A stretch of DNA of 44,227 nt from Hymenoscyphus infarciens (GCA_001414345.1 LLCB01000402.1:1-44227); one strand, 5' to 3'. Shown: positions 1-10,541, counted from the first letter of the stretch. The notes: generated by a model from the letters alone, not told the origin. Translations and numbers: made by a program.

Positions 1-1440
1 TTTAATACTTCTTCTTTTATAATTTATCTATTTACTTAGAAAGTAATAAGTTTAGTTACTTTCTAAGTATTAAGTCTATTAGTCTATTACTTAGTACTAA
101 GTATACTTATATAATACTTTTTCTTTTATAATTCGTCTATTAACTTAAAATCTAGTTAATAGGCTTATAAATTAAGAAGCTTTTAAGCGAATTCTATATC
201 AAAGTTATATAAAAAGCATATATTACATAGTAGTATTATCTTTTATTAGATCTGTAAAAAGCCTTATAAATTAAGAGGCTTTTAATAGCACCTTCTAGAG
301 TATTCGCATATAACTCCTTTAAAATAAGTAACAAATCCCTCTCTTAAAATAAGTAATAAATCAACCTTAAACGCTAGTATATATAGCCTATACCCTTATT
401 ATCCCATACCCCTAGCTATATTATAGATTATAATCAACTATTCTACTAGCTATAGTAGCAGTTTAAAGAGCGTTAAGGCGATCTTAGTAAGAAAGAAGTA
501 TTATAATATTAAAATTAGACTTAAATTGATCGCAGAGAAGAAGAAGGATTATATACTTCGTATTAATAAAGAGGGTATTCGAAACGTTAAGTATACTCTA
601 TCATAATATTAGTATAATAAATAAGAGAGTAAATAAAGTAAATAAATACTTATAGAACCTAGAAAACCTTTCTTAACTAAATATGTCTTAAGTAACGCCT
701 TCTTATATAAGCAGCCATAGTATAATCGATCCTTCTTAAGGTTAAGGTTATTAGTAGTCTACTATATAATAAGTAAAAAGCCTTATAAAATACAAGAGTA
801 TTTACTTATATATAGAATATAAACAGCTCGACTTTAGTAGTAGGAAAAACACTTAGTAGTACTATTAGCACGTTAAGTCCTATCCTTCTTCGTAGTCTAG
901 AAAAAGGCACTATAATTAGATTATTATTATATATTTATTCGTAAATTACAAGGCTTTCAAGAGTATATACTATAGACGTTCTTCTAAGTCGAGGTCGTCG
1001 GCGAGAGGTATTATTCCTTAACAGCGACTATCCTAGTAGGCTTTCCAGGCTTCGAGGCGTATACTATATAAAAGACGTATTAGTAGATATAATTAGAAGT
1101 ATTTAAGAGTATTTAAGAGTATCCTAGAGCCTTAGAAGGCTCTCTAGGCTATAGAAAGTATATACTAGACTACGCGGACTCAGAGAGCAGCTTAATCCTA
1201 TCCGCGTATAATAGCGCTATTTAAGAAGATATAGAGCTAAACCATAACTATAGAGGGCTTTATAATCGATATTTAGCTAGGCATACACAGGTAGGAGATA
1301 TATTAGAGATATATTAGAGGCGTAGAAGGCGTCGGAGCTATAGTTGTTTAGGATAACTTTAAGACTATTCGCGATTCTATAAGAAATAATTTTTAGAGTC
1401 ACATATAATAGGCGATAAGATCAGACTTAAGCCTAATTAG
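1..1440. repeat. AT-rich RIP-like repeat block, no intact gene
   Basis: Very AT-rich sequence with stops in every frame; CpA and TpG are rare and TpA dominates, the usual footprint of repeat-induced point mutation in ascomycetes. Imperfect palindromes of the type AAAGCCTTATAAATTAAGAGGCTTTT occur at about 161-186 and 255-285 and resemble palindromes in the AT-rich block at the other end of the window. The right edge at about 1440 is sharp: base composition becomes balanced within tens of bases. The original element cannot be identified by eye. Confidence 0.75.
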
Positions 1441-1835
1441 GTTTAGAGGCCAAGACTTTTAGCGTGGGACCCCTTAGCGAGGACTGGCACTTCGACCTGG
1501 GAATATAAGACAAGGGTATAAAAGTATTTACCCTGGAGCCGCCGGTGCCAAGGTTTCAGCAACCGCCTTCCAACAGAAGGATGGGTGTCAGCCACTGGAT
1601 TTCCGAGCGATACCTAATTGAAACAAATGAGTTGGAATTAAAAATAATTCCTTTCGTGTGCATTAGGAAAGCGACCCCAAATATTGGCATGGACATAACC
1701 GTCCCACTTCCTCATCATTTTCAACCTTGCTGGGCCTTCCGTGTTGTTAGGTCTCAATGAACCCGATTCTTCTTTCTCCCACTACTTCTTCACCACGAAG
1801 TAAACAACTCGTCTCCCAAACCTAAAACCACTACA
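1441..1835. other. Gene-free transition and upstream region
   Basis: Balanced composition after the AT-rich block. A short open stretch at 1545-1760 shows no domain, signal peptide or membrane segment and is not called a gene. The last part (about 1750-1835) is pyrimidine- and A-rich and probably holds the promoter and 5' leader of the next gene. Confidence 0.5.
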
Positions 1836-2236
1836 ATGACCGACCATACCGCTCACATCGACGCAAGTCATGATGCCTCCGCAGAGTCTGCACCTTTGGT
1901 GGACAATACAATTGTAAGTCACAAGTCCAAAGTCAACTTAGAAGCCACATTTTCTAATACCGTTCTAAGTTCGACCACAGCCATCATACTCATGGAAATG
2001 AGTGGGCGTTGTTTGTCCCGCATTTGGGGGATACATCTAGTTCAAGTCCACAGCCACCAAGCTACGATACTATCAATGCTTTGCCGTTTTCAAATCGACC
2101 TCATAGAGCAATTGGGAACTTTGGTCCAGATGATGTGTATTTAAAGGTTGGGGTTCTTTTGGTTGTTGCTTTGTTTTGGTATACTGTGATTTATTTTGCG
2201 AATGAGGCACATAAAGGATACCCGGGGATGAAATGA
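1836..2236 (+). CDS. Small single-pass membrane protein, one intron
   Basis: Exon 1 runs 1836-1913 (26 codons, start MTDHTAHIDASHD) and ends at a strong donor GTAAGT. The second exon reads through to the stop at 2236 and contains FGPDDVYLKVGVLLVVALFW, the start of one hydrophobic segment (VGVLLVVALFWYTVIYF), followed by a short tail ending HKGYPGMK. Two acceptors keep the frame: CACAG ending at 2053 (140-nt intron, about 87 residues) or GAG ending at 2002 (89-nt intron, about 104 residues); the first has the better consensus. The product has a hydrophilic, Ser/Asp-rich N-terminus, one membrane helix near the C-terminus and no recognised domain. It is the first of four small single-pass membrane proteins in the left 13 kb. 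Function unknown. Confidence 0.55.
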
Positions 2237-2540
2237 AAGTGCTTGTCCAAGGGCTTGAGATTACGCATGGGCGAGCAGCGAGGGACAAAGAGATGACAAT
2301 CCAGCATTTTCTACAACCAACATGCAGTGAAACCTTCTTTGTGACCTCGAACAATTGGTTTTGTGTACAACCAGAACACAAATAAACATTGGCAGATAAG
2401 GATGGAGTCTATTTACCCCCAAGTCTTGTCTCCCATCAAATTTCTCGGCTCATTTTACCTTACGACTTGAACTTGACGAACACTATTCCCCATAACATAC
2501 CTATTCAACACCTACATTACTGGAACTCATCATCCTTACA

Positions 2541-2825
2541 ATGCTTCTCGCTCTCGTCACGGCTGAACCACGGTTCCTCAATGATGAAATGCCTCCAATC
2601 CTACTTCCACGAAACGCATCGGAACCCGAGTCAGGCATTGCAAACGGAGCAAAGGATGTGGGACCTCACGTCAGTCCCGTTGGATGGGCAATGGTTGGCG
2701 TCTTTACTTTCACGGTCTTGTTGATCATTTACCTTACTGTCCGACACTATTACTGGGATAAACTGTTCGGGAAAAAGAAGAAGGATTTGGAATCTGGTCA
2801 AACTTCCGGGTCTGAGTCTAGTTAA
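2541..2825 (+). CDS. Small single-pass membrane protein (94 aa)
   Basis: An uninterrupted 94-codon frame. The first residues (MLLALVTAEP) are weakly hydrophobic and could be a short signal or anchor. A Pro/Glu-rich region with one N-glycosylation sequon (NAS) follows, then one clear membrane helix (GWAMVGVFTFTVLLIIYLTV, about residues 48-67). The tail is strongly basic then acidic (FGKKKKDLESG) and ends in Ser/Glu. The positive-inside rule places the KKKK tail in the cytosol, giving type I topology. It lies 300 bp after the preceding small membrane gene on the same strand. No known family recognised. Confidence 0.55.
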   Translation: MLLALVTAEPRFLNDEMPPILLPRNASEPESGIANGAKDVGPHVSPVGWAMVGVFTFTVLLIIYLTVRHYYWDKLFGKKKKDLESGQTSGSESS

Positions 2826-3069
2826 GCGAGCCGCCCCGTTGAGTTTTCTGAAAGAATACCTTAAAGTTTCTTCCTCAGAATTCGATGAATTTGGAAATAT
2901 ATCTCATTGTCATTTTCATGAGCCTATGAGTCTTAAAGAAAATCAAACTTTGAATATTTGTGCACTTAAGACGTGAACAAGTTTGAACTTTTCATGGAAA
3001 ATACTTTGAGTAACACGTGACTACATTAAATCAAGTACTTAGCTAATTCCCTGATCCTAGAGGAATGTA

Positions 3070-3798
3070 TCAGTGCGAGGCTGCAAGAGAATCCGAGACT
3101 TCCTTGATCGCAGTCAGCTTCCCCAGCCATTCCTTCACAACTGGATAATTCTCTGGGTCGAATTTCTCTTTCGCAAGAGCTTTAGCGATACCGGCCTGCC
3201 AGGATACGAAAGCAATATCCGCATAGGAGAGCTTATTTCCCACGAGCCAAGGTCCATCACCAGTCTCAAATTTCGTCTTCTGTGCTGTCAAATGCGCCTC
3301 TGGGAAGAAGTCAATAACAGAGTTTCTCATATAAATCCTCACAAAAAACTTACCCAAGACTCCTGTTACTCGTCCAACCTCTTTCTCATATCTCTCCGTG
3401 GCACTTGGTATTCTCTCCTGATGTAACCTCGTGAACCAGACCGCTTGACCATAATAAGGACCCTGCCCAGAAACCTGGAAGATGAGCCATTGTTTGGCGA
3501 GGTAGTAATCGTTTGTCCCAGGCGCGAAACTGTACTTGTTGTCCTTGTCGTATCGGTCGATTAAATATTCGACAATTGCACCAGACTCCCAAATAGTGAG
3601 ATCGGTATTTGGATCATGAATGGCGGGAAGTCTGCCATTAGGATTTATGGCTAGATACTCGGGTTTCTTAACGTCGGCGAAGGTGATGGGGACGAATTCG
3701 TGAGGGACGGAGAGTAAAGCGAGAATCATGGCGACTTTTGGGGGGTTGGGTCCACCTCTTCCCCAGACTTTGATGGGCTTGATATCTGAAGATGCCAT
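3070..3798 (-). CDS. Glutathione S-transferase, Ure2/GTT-like, with an in-frame 54-nt intron
   Basis: Soluble detoxification enzyme of the fungal GST superfamily. The N-terminal thioredoxin-like half starts VWGRGGPNPPKVAMIL and carries the glutathione-contacting ESGAIVEYLI motif; the all-helical C-terminal half contains PWLVGNKLSYADIAFVSWQ. Unspliced, the frame is open for 242 residues, but an 18-residue stretch rich in Phe, Arg and Met interrupts the helical domain. That stretch is exactly bounded by donor GTAAGT and acceptor CCCAG (3353 down to 3300, phase 1). Removing it gives VTGVLEAHLTAQKTKF, the continuous helix expected of the family, and a 224-residue enzyme. Preferred model: exons 3798-3354 and 3299-3070 on the minus strand. 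Appears intact. Confidence 0.9.
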   Translation of the reverse strand: MASSDIKPIKVWGRGGPNPPKVAMILALLSVPHEFVPITFADVKKPEYLAINPNGRLPAIHDPNTDLTIWESGAIVEYLIDRYDKDNKYSFAPGTNDYYLAKQWLIFQVSGQGPYYGQAVWFTRLHQERIPSATERYEKEVGRVTGVLGKFFVRIYMRNSVIDFFPEAHLTAQKTKFETGDGPWLVGNKLSYADIAFVSWQAGIAKALAKEKFDPENYPVVKEWLGKLTAIKEVSDSLAASH

Positions 3799-4332
3799 TT
3801 TGCGCTGCGTTTATGCGAAGGGTTTTGTTTTGGAAGTTTGAGATATGAAAAGTGGAATGAGAAAGCTGTGTTTGGGTTGAGAACCAAGAACTAGAAGGCT
3901 TTAGGGAAGCAGTTACTTATAACAAAAATGACTTACTTGACTTGGCTTAGACGCCCGCATGATACAAGTGTTTTCACATCTGAGTTACTCAAGTAACTCC
4001 TTCTTCACTTGGCATTGACCAATAGGAAAGTGCTGTTCGTAGAAATACACTTTTTGGGTTAGGCTAAGTTTGGTGAACTTACAAGATGAAGCTTAATTCA
4101 TTGGTGGCAGAAGACGAGCGGTGAGAGAACAATGTGCAACCTTCCTCAGGCCGCGTATTATGAAACATTACTAATTAGTCAGGATTAGGAATAATTCCCC
4201 ACTTTTTTATGGCGATTCCAAACCAATGCTTACAGACCTTACAGAAGTGGCTTACAGATGCGCAGCGGATCTTCGGTTCCAGTCAGGCCCGACGGGTGGT
4301 ATTCAATCCCGAAAGTGGGGCTTGGGGGTTTA
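3799..4332. other. Intergenic region upstream of the GST
   Basis: No gene supported. It holds the GST promoter side (3799-about 4000) and, from about 4200, sequence open on the plus strand that stays open only until it runs into the transposon at 4338. That open stretch shows no recognisable domain. Confidence 0.5.
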
Positions 4333-4337
4333 CCATC

Positions 4338-5820
4338 CACGCGGGTGACAGACCTCTTGGCACACCAAAACCGACCCCCTTTTTCTACGAATATAGTCAA
4401 AACACACCTAAATTATATAGTAAAAATCTGACTTAAATCTACTAGCTTGTTATTTGACCTTCTCTATCTATATAATCCTATAATCGCTAAGGATAGTCTT
4501 TAACTATCTAGTTAATAAACTTTTGCTTAATATTATCCTATCCTTCTAAAATAAGCTCTTTAGTAGTAGTATTATCGTAGTTTAGAATACTACGAAGGTA
4601 CTACTTTAGAGGCTGCTAGGTGTTCTCTATTATAGTAAAATCAGGAGAACGAGGGTAGTTAAAATAACTCTCTAGATAATTCTCTTTCTTCTACGTTCTT
4701 ATAATATTTTTCTTTAAAGTTCTATATCTAGAGTCTCTATCCTCCTCAAGAACGAAGTCATCCCCTCGTATTATCTAAGGCTTAATATAAGGTTCTAAGA
4801 TACTATCTATATAAACTCGCTAACTTATTTTCTCATTCGTATTAGTAGAGACATTATAGAAGACCAGTTCGCTCTTAAACTCTCATCTAATAGTAGCCTA
4901 GTAGTGAAAACGCTTCCGGTTTTTATCTTCTACTTCCGGTTTCTCTTAAGAATATTAAATATAGTCTATATACCTCCTTATTCTAGGACGTCGTATAATC
5001 TACAGCTTCCTCTCCAGACCCTAGCCGAAGTATACCTTATCGCTCTATTAGACTCGTTTCTAGTAATACTAAGTAGAGTATTTCTCGAGTAGAAGGCGAG
5101 CGTAGTTCTCTTATAGAGTAGCTATATCGTTATCCACCTACTCCTTCCTATACGTAATACACTTATAGTATTCCATCGTTTCTATCGCTCTTTTTATAGT
5201 ACGACTAGAGTATTCTAGGCCTACTTCTATCCCGATTTACTCCTAAGTTAGCCCTCGAGCCTCTATGCCTTTAGTAGTTAAAAGATGCTCTATTTTAGCT
5301 ACTTTTTATAGCGTAATAATCTAAGGTCTATGCCGAGAATTAGACTCTACTTACGAATTATATATATAAGTAGAATCTTCTCCTAGCAGACGATATCTAG
5401 ACTAATTCAAGACCTTATAAAACTTAAAGACATCGGTCTTATTTATATCGATTCCTTTAGCATAGTTATACTCTACTATGCCTTGGATTTTAGACTTAAT
5501 AGGAGTAGAGATCTCGTAATTATAGATATATGTCTCTTTGCTAGTTCGGACGCGTTTTAGTAGTGGGGTAAGTAGTCTTTGGAATGCCTCGAGAATAGAG
5601 GTATCGGGCTAGGGTGAATCACTGTCTAGAATACTAAATTAGCTTAAAATATACTTAAAAGAAGGCTAAAAAGAGTCTAATATACTAGGAAGTGGCCGTG
5701 GATCGACTTTATATCCTTTAACTATATCTGCGAATTGTTATTATAGTGAATTAAGGTAGGAGAGGAATAGAGGTAAAAAAAAGTCGGTTTTGGTGTGCTA
5801 AGAGGTCTGTCACCCGCGTG
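4338..5820 (-). mobile_element. RIP-degraded Tc1/mariner-like DDE transposon (1483 bp)
   Basis: The ends are 37-bp terminal inverted repeats (4338-4374 and 5784-5820) starting CACGCGGGTGACAGACC, with one mismatch. The 5-bp direct repeat CCATC flanks them (4333-4337 and 5821-5825). The interior is AT-rich with stops in all frames. On the minus strand remnants of a Tc1/mariner-type transposase are readable: DDFVLEEDRDS (about 4720-4770) and SPDFTIIEN followed by a stop, then QPLK (about 4625-4670), matching the D and E blocks of fungal DDE transposases. The stops sit where Trp or Gln codons are expected, as RIP produces. The 5-bp flank disagrees with the TA duplication usual for Tc1/mariner, so the superfamily call rests on the protein remnants. 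Confidence 0.8.
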
Positions 5821-5825
5821 CCATC

Positions 5826-6189
5826 CTCCGATAAGCCAATATAAAGTTTATTTATTTTTTCGAAACTCTATTTTCGTTGTTACATTCTTTTACTTGTTGT
5901 AAATTGTTTAGCGTTTTGGTTAGAATAAGTTCTAACAAAGCCATTTATGTGTTTTGAGTCTGTTTACGAAAACACAAAAGGGTGAGTCTGTGGTAGCTCC
6001 CCTATTGAGCTTGTTCCTCAGGGAGTAAGGAGGGATCCTTTAACGAGCCCTGTTCTAATTGAACAATAGAATCTGCGGTTCCAGTTTCGTCATATAAGCT
6101 TTCTCTTCCAGAGGCTCTAATTTTGCGATAGGATTCATTCTCAACGCCCGAAACTTCGACTGAATTCTACATTTGACTCCTCCACAAGT
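5826..6189. other. Gene-free stretch between transposon and next small gene
   Basis: Moderately AT-rich sequence with no coding signal. The last 100 bases are the likely promoter and leader of the gene starting at 6190. Confidence 0.45.
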
Positions 6190-6519
6190 ATGAATACACT
6201 TACTTCTCCTACTTTAACTTTAGAACCTAGAATATCGATTCTGCTTATCTACCCCACTCCTGTTACATCTCGGCTTCATGCACGAATCAATGAAGGTTAT
6301 CTCCCATATTTCTCTATCTATCCCGATAAGAAGTATTTAACGTCCATGCGTGTAGCTGAACTGATTATGATGCTCATTATTGGAACTTGTATTGTTTGCA
6401 TTATGCTTTATTTGCTATACATCTTTTTCTCTGCTATGTGGCAGGGATTTTCTCAGGCTGGACAAAGAGACATAGAGCTACAGGATCTTGAGAGTCAACG
6501 AAACAATTATCCTGGTTAG
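6190..6519 (+). CDS. Small single-pass membrane protein (109 aa)
   Basis: An uninterrupted 109-codon frame. About 50 polar residues (Thr, Pro, Arg and Tyr) precede one long hydrophobic segment, about residues 56-82 (AELIMMLIIGTCIVCIMLYL and beyond), then a cytosol-like tail of Gln/Glu/Asp-rich sequence (GQRDIELQDLESQRNNYPG). No signal peptide is obvious. The architecture resembles the products at 1836 and 2541: polar head, one helix, short charged tail with a DLES motif also present at 2541. Not recognised as a known family; a start further downstream or an unseen intron cannot be excluded. Confidence 0.5.
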   Translation: MNTLTSPTLTLEPRISILLIYPTPVTSRLHARINEGYLPYFSIYPDKKYLTSMRVAELIMMLIIGTCIVCIMLYLLYIFFSAMWQGFSQAGQRDIELQDLESQRNNYPG

Positions 6520-6872
6520 AGGACATGTTTTCCAGGAGCAATCCTCAGAAGTAGGAGAACTTGAAATCCGCAGCTTGTAAGCGTGAGAAGACACTCAAAC
6601 ACTGCAGGTGTGTCTTATCCTATGTGTCTTATCCCCACCCCCAACCACCTAGTTTAAACAACCCCTCCTTATCCCATAAAACTTAACTTAAAACAACGAA
6701 TCTCTATTCATTATATCAAGCATTTCATACGATTTTTGTGAAAAGTCATGTATTCCCAATAGAAAAAGTCTCGGCTACCTCGTGGCTCATCATCCCCAAC
6801 AGAAAATCCCTACCAAAACCATAACAACCTGTCGATCTGATAAATTCTCTAGCAAGGATCAGTTTCCGTTAC

Positions 6873-7358
6873 TCAATTTCTTCTTCTATGCTCTTTCTTC
6901 CCGTTGTTGATAGTTTCTCTCTGCATTTCCTGGTATGTACTAGAGCTTTGTCGTCCATTTTCGTAACCGGGTTGTCTCGACGAGCTCTGGAAAACTCCGA
7001 ATGCTCTATTTCGGTCCTCGAAAGTCTTACCACTACTTTGCATCGCCTGGTAGGCACCCGAGATAATTCTTCCATTTTGGTAACCGATGGTCATACCGCC
7101 ATTTTGTGTTCCATGGTCAGCAGCGGAGCTATTTCGTCCACTTTGCTTTCCTGAATTGTTCGATGAAGTCTGGTAAACTCCCCATGTTCTCTCCCGGTCC
7201 TCCGTCGTCAATCCATTATTGCTATCTCCCATGATCCACTCGTACATTCGGATTCCACGGAATTGATCGTCTTGGAGATTCATGAGTGTTGTTCCGCAAC
7301 CTGGACAGGCGAAGAAGCAGCAGACTCTGCCGCAAGCTTGACAATAAGGGGTCTTCAT
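6873..7358 (-). CDS. Short protein with N-terminal zinc-ribbon-like Cys cluster and Gln/Ser-rich repeats
   Basis: A 161-codon frame. The N-terminus MKTPYCQACGRVCCFFACPG carries cysteines at 6, 9, 13, 14, 18 and 21, two CxxC knuckles like a compact zinc ribbon. The rest is Gly/Ser/Gln/Asn-rich and low in hydrophobics, with a loosely repeated pattern: GVYQTSS, GAYQAMQSSGK, GVFQSSS and STYQEMQ, each preceded by charged or Gly/Asn residues (for example FEDRNRAFGVFQ beside TEDRERTWGVYQ). The tail is basic (KKEHRRRN). The CPGCGT knuckle is shared with the gene at 10986 and related to the broken copy at 8405. Likely a small nuclear or cytosolic metal-binding protein; function unknown. Confidence 0.55.
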   Translation of the reverse strand: MKTPYCQACGRVCCFFACPGCGTTLMNLQDDQFRGIRMYEWIMGDSNNGLTTEDRERTWGVYQTSSNNSGKQSGRNSSAADHGTQNGGMTIGYQNGRIISGAYQAMQSSGKTFEDRNRAFGVFQSSSRQPGYENGRQSSSTYQEMQRETINNGKKEHRRRN

Positions 7359-8328
7359 GGTGTCTTGTATTGAATTGATGTTATTGCTTAGGTATATGAA
7401 AGAATTGTGCAGGTAAGGTTGGTAAAAAAAAAGTTGATTGAGAATGTCCGAGTAAAAAGAAGTATAGAAATACCTCGTGGAATTTGATGATTGTGTATCT
7501 TCCCCAGGGGCAAAATTATGCCTCGAAGATGAAAGTGGGTAGAGGTGAGAGAATTTGAAATGTCAGGAATTACAAGGTTATCTAAGTTGGGAAATAAATA
7601 GATAGAGAGTTAACCGGCCACCCCAATAAGATACTCACATACACTACAATAGAGAGTGGCACAAGTGGTTGCCTACTATTGTCTTTAAAGAAAAATACTA
7701 AAGACTGTTCAGTGAATCTAAAACCGTTCGGTGAATCCAGCATCGAATCAGAATGTAATAGTAGTTATATTCATCAAAGCATTGTTCACGGCGATATATT
7801 TTATCTGACTCATGGCCCGCAAAAGAGAAACCTCAATTGTCATTACAGAATTCAAGTTAATAAAGGGGTGTCCTCGTGAAACACCTCCACCAAAAATCTA
7901 GTAAAGCAACCAGTGAATCACTTTGAGCTCGTATTCAAGAAGATCAAATAGCTGACATCTCATAGCGAATACACTGGACAAGTGGCTTCTCATGGGCGTG
8001 TGACCTACAAAATAGCTCAATTATAGAACGTTTACTCTATCGATAGGTCACCTACGAACTACTGTAAGCTCATTCCAGATCTACTTTCAGCTCACCTGTA
8101 AATCTAAACTACTTTAATTTGAGCTACTATGCAGCAAATATCTAGACAGAGGTTGTCAGGCAAGAGATTTAGTGTTATCAACACTTGCCTTATTTCCAAT
8201 TATGTTAAATGAAGTCTAAAGAGTCGTTGATCTAATTTTAAACAACCCCCTTCTTTCAATATTTAAGCTTTTTATATCCTCTTACCTTTCACAATATTAT
8301 GATCTTACTTTTTTCCAATCCTTCCTAA
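7359..8328. other. Intergenic region, partly a degraded duplicate
   Basis: No gene supported. About 8015-8110 resembles 9600-9685 (both contain AAATAGCTC, then ACGAACTACTG and ATCTACTTTC), which suggests that the duplicated unit described at 8329 begins near 8000. Nothing else recognised. Confidence 0.4.
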
Positions 8329-8366
8329 AGCTATTTTTTATGTTTAAAAGTGCTATTGAATTTTAA

Positions 8367-8387
8367 GGGGGTCGGGGGAGGGGGTGG
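8367..8387 (+). other. G-run tract (possible G-quadruplex), copy A
   Basis: Pattern G5-TC-G5-A-G5-TGG just downstream of the broken zinc-ribbon gene, G-rich on the plus strand. A comparable tract lies at the same place in the other copy (10902-10920). Confidence 0.5.
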
Positions 8388-8404
8388 TTACTGCCACGGT
8401 TTAT

Positions 8405-8699
8405 TTAGCGGACTCCAGGCCTGTGTAGGTTCTTCCTTCGGGGTGGATTGCTCTCGGCAGGACGTTTAGGACGTTTGGGGTTTTGAATCGAACGTAGGTC
8501 TGCGTAGTTATTGATTTGCGAACCGCAGTTAGCGCAAACATTACCGTTGAATGCCTTCTCGCAGACGGGGCATTTCGACTCCTTAGGCTCAAGTCCTACC
8601 AGCCCGAGCCTTTCCAGCTCGAGCCTTTGCGCGGACGATGAGATTCGTAGTGTTGGCGAAGGACGGCATGATAATGGTGTAATGAGATGATCTGGTCAT
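8405..8699 (-). pseudogene. Broken paralogue of the zinc-ribbon gene at 10986
   Basis: From an ATG at 8699 the frame reads MTRSSHYTIIMPSFANTTNL then IVRAKARAGKARAGRT and a stop. This parallels the start of the intact gene (MTKSYLVIMSSFASTAQL then VIRAKTRAR). One frame over, the sequence resumes with ESKCPVCEKAFNGNVCANCG, the same C-x2-C-x6-7-C-x2-C knuckle pair, and ends at a TAA at 8407-8405. A single +1 frameshift near the tandem GGCTCGAGCTGGAAAGGCTC repeat separates the two parts; no intron of reasonable size bridges it. A continuous frame in a third register over the same bases (8401-8592) is a shadow. Confidence 0.7.
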
Positions 8700-8815
8700 G
8701 AGGGAAGAAGAAATTTTTTAAGGGTGTATTTTAAGAGATAATTATGCTTTTTTCTTCGTTACTGTCTAGGAGATGTTTTAAGTTGTCCAGACCAACTAGT
8801 TAGATTGTTCCTGGC

Positions 8816-9683
8816 ATTTGAAATGCTATTTAGCCTTTAGCGTCGATATTCTAACTTGTCTACAAAAGTACAGCTTTTATACACTGTAAAGTATCAAGGG
8901 AAAAGCGTATGACGAATTGAAAAGCAGGGGTTGGACCCAATCGGAAAATATTCAAAAAGCCACAAACGAGGTTCTCCAAACAATTCGACAAGAATGAACA
9001 GTTCCTAAGCTATATTTTTAGGGTTAGTAGAGTTTGATTGGCCTAGATATTGCTATAGTTGTTCTCTCTCGAAAGCTACATTACGAGTCTATCCCTCTAC
9101 CACCAGGGACTGCAGGAATTCTTGACTGTATTCTCGAAAGTACCTATACTTCTAACAATTGTTCTAACTCCTTTAGAATAATAACGATATTATAATCTTA
9201 ATTATCTAAGCGTTTTAGGATAACAGAATCGATTTATCGAGTCTTGGATAAATAATAGAAGTATTAGAGGAGAAGTGGTTAAGTATTATCTAGTTACGAT
9301 TTCCTGCATCCGCTGGTAGAGGGAAAATAGAGGGGACGTGGGACTGGTTGAAAGAGTTGGGGCTTTGGGATAGCTTCTTTTTGAGATAATTGTTGGATAT
9401 CCTGAAAAGTCCATGCTCAGTGAACTCCTTCGTTGACCAATTTCATGATTGTCAGCTAAAACATACCAGATTTGAAAAAAAAAAAATAGAGTCGACATTC
9501 GGCCCTTTTTTTTTGGCGAATTTCACTTGCGTTGTTATTAGGATCCGATTTTCCACCCCTATTACAATTAATGAATAGTAACTTTCGAGTAACCTATACT
9601 AAATAGCTCGAATTATAAATATCTTCCTATTGAGAAGTCAGATACGAACTACTGGAATCTTATTATATTATCTACTTTCTGAT
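8816..9683. other. Gene-free stretch
   Basis: Mixed composition, AT-richer from about 9120 with RIP-like character. No coding signal on either strand. The last about 90 bases resemble 8015-8110 and look like the start of the second duplicated unit, now cut by the element at 9686. Confidence 0.4.
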
Positions 9684-9685
9684 TA

Positions 9686-10541
9686 CTATGAGTTACGAGT
9701 TAAGCTTCCCTTTTGACGATATTTTATAAACCGTGCGTTTTTAGAAAATTTCTTATCTTCTAGAAACGCTTTCCCTCTTTACTTAATAACACAGTATGTT
9801 ATTATATCCTCAAGAACAGCTAATAAGAGCTCTATAACCTCTTTCTTACTCTATAAACTTTTTAAGAAGAAAACAGACTTTCTAGAAATTAACTATTATT
9901 AAGTTTATTCTTATTATACTTACTTAGATATAGTAATAAATAGAAAAGAGATATAAGAAGCTATAGTAGTTCTCTCTAGCTAGATCTTATATCTTAAAGA
10001 GTACTTTGGTTTTCTATTTTCTAAAATAAATAAGAGTCTGTTTAGCTCGTATATATATACTACTAAAAAACAAGAGATAAAATATATATATATATATATA
10101 CTAATTCTATATATGTACTAGTGTTTAGTATATATAATTAAAAGTGATATAAATCTCTTATTTAACCTCGTATATCTTAGTATATATATAAATAGAATAT
10201 ATACTACTAAAAAAAGATTTAGACCACTAGAAGTATAAATCTTTAAAAGTTTATATATATCCTCTACTACCTAGTACTAGTATACTACTACTAGTATAGC
10301 TCTATACCTTATATACTAATATATACACTACGAGCTAAACGATTACTTAAAATATTAAGAAATAATTAAAGATATACACTAACTTATACGAGGTTAATAT
10401 TTAGAACATCTCGTTAAATATCTATATATATCTTTAAATAATTTATACGAGCTAAACAGGCTCTAAGGAAAAAAGAAATTTTCTAAAAATATATAGTTTA
10501 TAAAATATTATTAAAAGAGAAGCTTAACTCGTTACTTACTA
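9686..10541. mobile_element. TA-flanked inverted-repeat element (diverged member of the CAGTGAGTT MITE family)
   Basis: The element has inverted ends of about 75 bp, left CTATGAGTTACGAGTTAAGC and right the reverse complement of TAGTAAGTAACGAGTTAAGC, each next to a TA dinucleotide (9684-9685 and 10542-10543). The ends resemble the CAGTGAGTTGCGAGTTAAGC ends of the elements at 30017, 31674 and 37048. The interior has no coding capacity and is RIP-like. About 430 bp of its 856 bp is a nested second element (10034-10463). TA duplication and inverted ends fit a Tc1/mariner-type non-autonomous element. Confidence 0.7.
10034..10463. mobile_element. Nested PIF/Harbinger-like MITE (430 bp)
   Basis: Inverted ends GAGTCTGTTTAGCTCGTATA and TATACGAGCTAAACAGGCTC, flanked by TAA on both sides (10031-10033 and 10464-10466). 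The 3-bp TAA/TWA duplication and the G(G/A)GCCTGTTT-type end are characteristic of PIF/Harbinger elements. The interior is low-complexity TA-rich, including a (TA)n run near 10085, with no coding potential. An internal motif TACGAGCTAAACGAT near 10329 recurs as TACGAGCCAAACGAT near 21418. Confidence 0.7.

Larger units (their letters stand above)
8329..8815. repeat. Duplicated unit, copy A (broken zinc-ribbon gene)
   Basis: Diverged direct repeat of 10856-11356. Both copies share the downstream stretch TATGTTTAAAAGTGCTATTG, a G-run tract, the zinc-ribbon coding region and upstream sequence ending near GTTGTTCC. Copy A carries the frameshifted gene and copy B the open one. Confidence 0.75.

Noticed and set aside
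1545..1760. Open stretch of 71 codons after the left AT-rich block
   Set aside because: No domain, signal or membrane segment, and it overlaps what looks like the upstream region of the 1836 gene.
4331..5833. TA target duplication for the element at 4338
   Set aside because: TA dinucleotides near each end are not at matching distances from the inverted repeats, whereas CCATC abuts both exactly.
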